Shown here: positions 16,020 through 20,630 of the stretch, piece after piece
How the letters are laid out: each line of letters opens with the position of its first letter
How positions within the stretch are numbered: position 1 is the first letter of the stretch
Assembly: GCA_003427395.1 (NCBI GenBank)
Contig: BFEA01000097.1
Location: 2,840,339-2,860,968 of the forward strand
Length of the DNA: 20,630 nt
Reading direction: 5' to 3'
Source: Chara braunii
Taxonomy: Eukaryota > Streptophyta > Charophyceae > Charales > Characeae
Made by a program: the position numbers and the translations under genes
The notes under the pieces: model-generated
The model's database searches: none
The model's input: only the letters and a program-made list of their open reading frames with translations
Told to the model about the DNA's origin: nothing

Positions 16020-17618
16020 CCGACGTCAAGGTCGATCCCATGCTCAGTGTCAGGTGGCCGGATCAACAGACAAAGAAAACTCTGAATCAATGCAACATGC
16101 GGAAAGACCATTTCCCCAGGCAACATTTCGAAATCAAACCATCCTAATTATTGGTACCTTCCCCCAGGGTAAGTGTACTATCACGTCAAACATGCAAGGA
16201 GACAAGTAAATCCAGCTGTAATGAAATTACAATTATCATCACAAAACGTCAACGACACATCCATACACAACCACGAGCGCATTACATTACCATATCAAAA
16301 GTTCGGAAGGAAGGAGAGGAAGGAGAAGAGGAAGAAGAAAATGGGATTCAGGAGGAAGCCAGAATTCAGAAGATAGTGACGGGCAAAGAGAAAGCTGAAT
16401 CCGGAATTTCAGAAAAGTCACAAAATACAACCCGATCACCACCTTACCTCTCTCTTCGTCACCACCCACTTCCACTCCTGGTGCAGGCAGTCCGTCGCCT
16501 GACACCCACCATCTACCCAGAGTCGTCACCCCGCTTGGTCCGACTGCACAAGCCGGGTTCAATCGTCTCCCGCAGTCCGTCGCGGCCACACGTCAACCCC
16601 GCACAATCACTACCAGCTCGTCGGATCGCCCAACTCTACAACTCCCCTTAGCCCCCGCGTGCCCGTTAGCCGATCCTCTCGACGGCACTAACTTCAAAGT
16701 TTAGATTGGAGAGAGCTGATATCGCGCTTGCAAGATTTATAGCGAAGAGTGCCTGCAGGAGATAACCGGGATTACAGCTGGGAAGGGAAAAAGGGGGAAG
16801 GAAGTGCCTACGATCGGCGTGGGGGACTAAGCCACTCTCCATGCATCGGTCGCGAAACGCATCATCCTGGCAAATGAGAGGAGACAGAAGGCAGGAAAAA
16901 GCATGGGCGGCAAAAGATTAGCGGGGAAAGATTACAATCACACACTGGGTGGATCAAGAAGATTACGATCGAGATTAGAGTTGGGAGGGCAGCAAAAAGA
17001 GAGCGCAGCAGGATGGGCGCAAGCACAAAGCAGTGTTCAGTTCTGACCACGCTCAGAAAAACGCAGCGAGCCCAAACCCTACACTAATTCAAGTCCTCGT
17101 TCTAGGCTTCCAGCCGAAAATCCCGTTTACACCCAGAGACCATCATATATTTCGAAAATTCAAAAATCCCTCTCGCGTGTCAATCGCGCCAAAATTCCTC
17201 ATGCCGTATATACGAAATTCAAGAACCAGAAAAGAAAGGAAAAAGTCCACGTCAGCATTTTCTTCTTCCGCTCGCTGAGGCGCATCCTAGCTCCCGACAG
17301 TTGGAAAGAGAATATGGGACGGCCCCTCTCACAAGAGGGCAGAAAGGAAATGCACCCTCGCGCCGGCCGGCCACACATGTTTGCAAAATTCAGACAAAAA
17401 GGAAATTTTGAGGGGCATGTGTGCAATTCGCCCCCATAGCCATACACAAGCCTTATTCAGGCCCAACACTCTTTGTGCAGAAAAACGCGCACATCAGGAA
17501 AGAGATTGTCACATGGGTGCCAGAAGCTGCCTGTCGACGTTGAGATGCCTCTGCCACCGTTCACTTGCTATATCCTCCAGGTTTCTTCTTACCCTGAGCT
17601 TTCGGTAGGTTGCTTTAA
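16020..17618. other. Gene-poor region with a telo-box and pyrimidine-rich leader-like segment
   Basis: AAACCCTA at 17074-17081 is the telo-box found near transcription starts of plant translation and housekeeping genes. On the minus strand it is followed by about 200 bp rich in CT (17040 to 16860), which looks like a plant 5' leader, but no convincing start codon and long frame follow. An A/G-rich tract at 16305-16345 gives Lys/Glu-rich frames that are compositional only. GTAAGT donor-like sequences occur (for example 16169) without a supported exon pair. Confidence 0.35.
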
Positions 17619-17632
17619 ACCACCAGCACACC
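17619..17632 (+). repeat. Orphan MITE end (ACCACCAGCAC)
   Basis: Preceded by TTAA at 17615-17618 and matching the terminal sequence of the TTAA MITE family for the first eight bases and most of the next few. No opposite end was found downstream, so this may be a truncated copy or chance. Confidence 0.35.
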
Positions 17633-18101
17633 CGAGCCTAAATGTACGAGCCTAAATTTGAAAATCGCCGAGCCTGCAAGGGGTGGATACAACCACTGGG
17701 AAAATTCAGGGCGGTACCAGTACCACCTTCTGTGTTGGACCAACCCCCAGCAGATGGAACAAAAAGGGGGCTGTACATTTCTCGTTTTCACTCATACCCC
17801 ACCCCATGCCTGACTGTAATTGCGGTCAATACATTCAGGAAAGTGGTAGTGTGAGCACTGAATGGATTCCTCCTCGCCTCTCACGGCAAGGAGGAGGGCT
17901 GTCAGAAAGGCCATCTTCTTTATAAAAGGGAAAAAAAAAAAAACTTCTTCTACTAAGCTCTAGATGTGATTGTGGCCATATTCATCCAGGTGTTGGTGTC
18001 CGTGCAGTCAGATACATTCTCCAAGTGCTAGCAGCTCGTGTCTCTGTGACAGTTTCTTCACTTCGCTATCCGTGATGATTGTGCTTTTGTCAGTTGTACA
18101 A
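17633..18101. other. No gene recognised
   Basis: Short frames only; an A-run at about 17930-17943. Nothing further supported. Confidence 0.5.
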
Positions 18102-18261
18102 CCATGGACTGTTGAAATACAGACCAAGGTTCGACACCTGATGCAATCAATGAACTCACCATAGGCCATTCAATCTGGACGTGGAGTTTTTGAACGGCGT
18201 ATGGTAAGTTCGTTGATTGCACCTGGAGTCGAACTTGGGTCTGTATTTCAACAGTTCATGG
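18102..18261. repeat. Long inverted repeat, 62-bp arms and 36-nt spacer
   Basis: Arm 18102-18163 is the reverse complement of 18200-18261 at 54 of 62 positions by direct comparison. As RNA it would form a single long hairpin, with some mismatches as G-U pairs. The left arm contains GGTTCGACACC, a perfect Pol III B-box match, and the right arm a near match on the opposite strand. It could be a foldback MITE, a pair of head-to-head repeat fragments, or a small-RNA precursor. No target duplication was identified. Confidence 0.85.
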
Positions 18262-18478
18262 GTGTGCCTGACACCAGCAATAAGTATTAAAAAAAGAAAA
18301 GAAACAAAATGTACCTGCATCTGTATTCGGTGCTATTCCAAGGCCAGATGCAGAGGATATCTCAACCCTGCTGCCAGCACCCAGGGAGACAGGTAAGTTG
18401 GTTGTCTTTTTTCCCTTGTTTTCTTTGTTGCAAGGGCAGACGGCCGCAGATGCAGGTCTGGCCAAAGAAACTGAGCTG

Positions 18479-18561
18479 GCACCCGTTGAAACAGGCACCA
18501 GCCTCGTTTCTGGAGACCTTCTGTCTCCAAAAACGAGCCAGGCGCCTGTTTCAACGGGCAC
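18479..18561. repeat. Inverted repeat, 39-bp arms and 5-nt loop
   Basis: Arm 18479-18517 pairs with 18523-18561 at 33 of 39 positions. The arms contain CCCGTTGAAACAGGC and its complement. Because the sequence is nearly palindromic, both strands carry similar open frames, which should not be taken as genes. T-rich tracts flank it on both sides. Confidence 0.85.
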
Positions 18562-18673
18562 TTGCCTTTTTTTTGTTTTGTTTTTTTTCTTGTTTTCTTG
18601 CCTTTGCCTCACAGCCTAAACCACAAGGACATCTTACAGTCCATTTTCTTTTTTCGTTGGGCCCACAGGTGCT

Positions 18674-18770
18674 AGGGGTGCTGATAAGAGCAGACACCAC
18701 TAACACTGTCAGGGATGCTTCATCTATTGGTAGGGAGCAGCACTTGCTGGAAATTGGGTCCCGCGTCCCT
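18674..18770 (+). repeat. Dispersed repeat with CTATTGGTGGGGAGC-type core, copy B
   Basis: Same ordered words as 15386-15490, with CTATTGGTAGGGAGC as the core and TGGAAATTGGGTCC.GCGTCCC after it. Confidence 0.6.
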
Positions 18771-18957
18771 GAACATCATACTTGCTTTTTTGCCAAAACA
18801 TCCGATTGTAGCTACTGCCAGCCACGAGGACCGCTCTCAGAGTAGGAAATTTGACTGATAGTCCCCACGACAACTCAGTGACCTGAGTGAGTGGGTAGCC
18901 TATGTTACAAGGTTAGATAGGTGGGGCCTGTGTCACATTGGACATGTTCTCCAGCTC

Positions 18958-19240
18958 CTAATCCCGTTGGCTATGCCAGTTCGTGATCCGGCGATTCCCA
19001 AAAAGGGGCTGTCTCGCCACCTCCTCCCATCGCTCCGGGGGTAGGCGGTATGGCGGGGGGGGGGGGGGGAGCTTCCTCCCGGTTTTAATTAGCCGGGTCC
19101 AGAAGTCCCCGCGGGTGGCCCCCGTGGACCTTTCGGGGGCCTTTCCAGTATCGGTCATCCAGCCACACAAGAGGGTCAACGGACGGTGGAGTTTCGGGGG
19201 CTAAGTGCGCAATCTGCTCCATGGCCAGCGGCCTCCACAG
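18958..19240 (-). pseudogene. Probable LINE-type retrotransposon fragment, frameshifted
   Basis: On the minus strand a Trp/Pro-rich frame reads from about 19240 (LAMEQIAHLAPETPPSVDP) and then shifts to a second frame ending PPERWEEVARQPLFGNRRIT near 18985. The pattern of a WG-like basic stretch, PPPP, then W..(L/V)ARQPLFGNR.IT resembles the region after the RT domain in plant and algal LINE proteins as I remember them. The RT active site itself is not present. A 15-G run (19055-19069) sits at the Pro-rich stretch and may be where the frame was lost. Family assignment is tentative. Confidence 0.35.
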
Positions 19241-19314
19241 AAGGGGTGTTTCAAAAATCAAACGTATGATCCGTTGTAGGGGTTCCGTTCGTTTTTTTTT
19301 CATAAACAAACAAA

Positions 19315-19447
19315 GGTACTTCTGAGGCACTTTTCTCCGGGGCTGGAAACTGCCTGTGCACCAAAAGAAACGAACCGCCACAGCCCTCCTTTTTCGATTG
19401 GTGCCCCCAGGCTGAGCCATTTTGCTCTGGAGGCCCAGCCCCGAGAG
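19315..19447 (+). repeat. Diverged copy of a MITE-like body
   Basis: Matches 19593-19717 over most of its length, sharing CTGAGGCACTTTTCTCC, GCACCAAAA and GCCATTTTGCTCT. Unlike the downstream copy it lacks the TTAA-ACCACC terminus and begins instead after ATAAACAAACAAA. Confidence 0.7.
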
Positions 19448-19586
19448 TTGCTGCAGCATGCCAGCCACATATTTCATTCTTTGGCGGGGAAACGTACTAG
19501 TGGAATGTCCAAACATGTGCCAATATTTACACCATAATTATTCTCCCATCCTATGTCAGTGGCAAGGTCCCACTGGCATGGATTAA

Positions 19587-19919
19587 ACCACCGGTACTCC
19601 TGAGGCACTTTTCTCCAGGGCTGGGAACGCGCTGCGCACCAAAAAGAAAAAAAGCGGCGCAGACCTCCTTTGGCTGGCGCTGCCAGCCATTTTGCTCTTA
19701 AGGTCAAGCCCTGAAAGATGCGGTGCGTTAAACCACCAGTACTTCCTAAAGTCTTTAACGCGATTTTAGGAAACTTACAGGCCACTACAGGAGCGCCCAA
19801 ATTCATCCAACTAGAAACGTTTCTACTTTCTTTTTTTCCGCGGCCGATAGCTGGGCCAAGTACTGGTGGTTTAATGCCCCGAAAACCAAAAACGAATTGC
19901 GGGGCCAAGTACTGGTGGT
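19587..19919 (+). mobile_element. Outer TTAA-flanked MITE, split by a nested MITE
   Basis: Ends ACCACCGGTACT and AGTACTGGTGGT, flanked by TTAA at 19583-19586 and 19920-19923. It contains another MITE of the same end type at 19732-19870. Removing that insert with one TTAA leaves an element of about 190 bp. Its left body is related to 19315-19447. Confidence 0.72.
19732..19870 (+). mobile_element. Inner TTAA-flanked MITE, 139 bp
   Basis: Terminal ACCACCAGTACTT and AAGTACTGGTGGT, TTAA on both sides (19728-19731 and 19871-19874). Its internal sequence is clearly related to 14659-14808, sharing CAGGCCACTAC.GGAGCGCCCA and GCCGATAGCTGGGCCAAGT, so the two are members of one family. Confidence 0.8.
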
Positions 19920-19923
19920 TTAA

Positions 19924-20258
19924 GAGATTCCACCCCTAGATAATCTAGATCCACGGCTCCCGTCTTCACCTAAATAGAAGGCCCTTTCATTTAATATAGC
20001 CATATTTGGGGCAACTTCCACTCTAAATGAAGCTATCGGAGGATCTCTTCGGGTGAAGAAGGTAGTATCTTTCGATCCCTGCAACTGGAACCTCGCACTA
20101 GGTTATTGAGGTCTGTGCCCGCATCATATACGCGGCATTTCTTTGTGACTCTTTATCTTACCCATTGGCTAGTGGAACCAGACCCTAGGTACTTCTCCCA
20201 TCGTGTCCTTCACTTTTTTGTCACTTTCCTGTTTGGCAGCGCTTGGTTCCACTTACGT
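19924..20258. other. No gene recognised; imperfect inverted repeat
   Basis: Short complementary words (CTTCACC with GGGTGAAG, and TTTCATTTA with TAAATGAAG) between about 19963 and 20058 allow a weak hairpin. No coding or RNA gene is supported. Confidence 0.4.
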
Positions 20259-20446
20259 GCAGGTAAATGGTCCCCACCCCTAGGAGATCCAACTAGCGAA
20301 GTGCAAAGTGGATTGGATTTACACCGCCAGTACACAGCCCCAGCCTTGCTGAAAATGCAACTCGTAGCCTACAAAAATTTCCTGCAGGTAAGTGGTCCCC
20401 ACCCCTAGGAGATCCACCTAGCAAAGTGCAAAGTGGATTGGATTTA
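20259..20446 (+). repeat. 63-bp direct duplication (20259-20321 and 20384-20446)
   Basis: The two segments agree at about 60 of 63 positions and share GGTCCCCACCCCTAGGAGAT and GTGCAAAGTGGATTGGATTT. The separating 62 bp is unique. A second shared word, ACTTCTCCCATC, lies before the first copy (near 20191) and after the second (near 20487), suggesting a larger, decayed tandem module. Confidence 0.85.
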
Positions 20447-20592
20447 ATACCCAAGTCCCGGACGTGTTTGCGAGCCATCCCCAGGCACTTCTCCCATCTT
20501 GTTCTCTTCTTTCTCTTTCCACGCGCAAGACTCTGAAATTTTAGGAGAGGCTCAATCGGACTCTCAACTTGGCTGGGGCCCATGTCCTGGTG

Positions 20593-20628
<36 letters not shown>

Positions 20629-20630
20629 AA
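20593..20630. repeat. T29 run followed by A9 at the window end
   Basis: A 29-base T homopolymer passes directly into nine A at the last base. It may mark the poly(A) tail of a minus-strand retroelement or an unreliable contig end. Confidence 0.9.

Noticed and set aside
16287-16589. Minus-strand 100-codon ORF with a hydrophobic tail
   Set aside because: Its apparent start is GTG, and the Leu/Pro tail is the complement of a GA-rich tract.
16151-16651. Plus-strand 166-codon Lys/Glu- and Pro-rich ORF
   Set aside because: Begins at a non-ATG codon and its composition follows the A/G-rich and C-rich tracts; no domain seen.
18256-18845. ORFs on both strands over the second palindrome
   Set aside because: The two strands give similar peptides because the DNA is a near-palindrome, not because either is coding.
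19474-19908. Minus-strand 144-codon ORF
   Set aside because: Runs through both nested MITEs and repeats their terminal sequences; no gene content.

Overview
The window looks like nuclear DNA of a streptophyte green alga or early land-plant lineage, probably a charophyte such as Chara. The reasons are a plant-type GT61 glycosyltransferase, a chromodomain-bearing Ty3/gypsy retrotransposon primed by a plant-like initiator tRNA-Met site, a telo-box, many simple repeats, and gag wording that resembles Chara repeat proteins as I remember them. No database search was possible, so the species call is inference. Nothing here looks prokaryotic.

Layout. 1-1168: (CT)25 followed by the 3' flank of the first gene, with a tRNA-like Pol III box pair on the minus strand. 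1169-3313 (minus): the only well-supported intact gene, a single-exon type II membrane glycosyltransferase of family GT61 (DUF563). 3314-3886: its upstream region. 3892-13001: one complete but dead Ty3/gypsy element, with 5-bp target duplications TCACC, LTRs of about 1.17 kb, a primer-binding site, a long repeat-rich leader, gag, a -1 frameshift cassette (GGGAAAC plus a stem-loop), pol (protease, reverse transcriptase, RNase H, integrase, chromodomain), a polypurine tract and the 3' LTR. 13007-20630: gene-poor, repeat-rich DNA holding microsatellites, diverged duplications, a family of small TTAA-flanked MITEs (one nested inside another), two long inverted repeats, a probable LINE fragment and tandem duplications, ending in a T-run/A-run.

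The retroelement is non-functional. gag carries two in-frame stops and pol three, with two small frameshifts. Three catalytic residues are replaced: the second Asp of the RT YxDD box, and the second Asp and the Glu of the integrase DDE triad. One further apparent pol break, at 9349, is very probably an assembly error: an exact 79-bp duplication around a single N. Several stops and the repeat variants upstream of gag fit C-to-T decay of methylated cytosines.

The most interesting signals are the textbook -1 ribosomal frameshift cassette joining gag to pol, the nested TTAA MITEs, the 62-bp-arm hairpin at 18102-18261, and the minisatellite leader whose CpG decay has created AUG codons upstream of gag.
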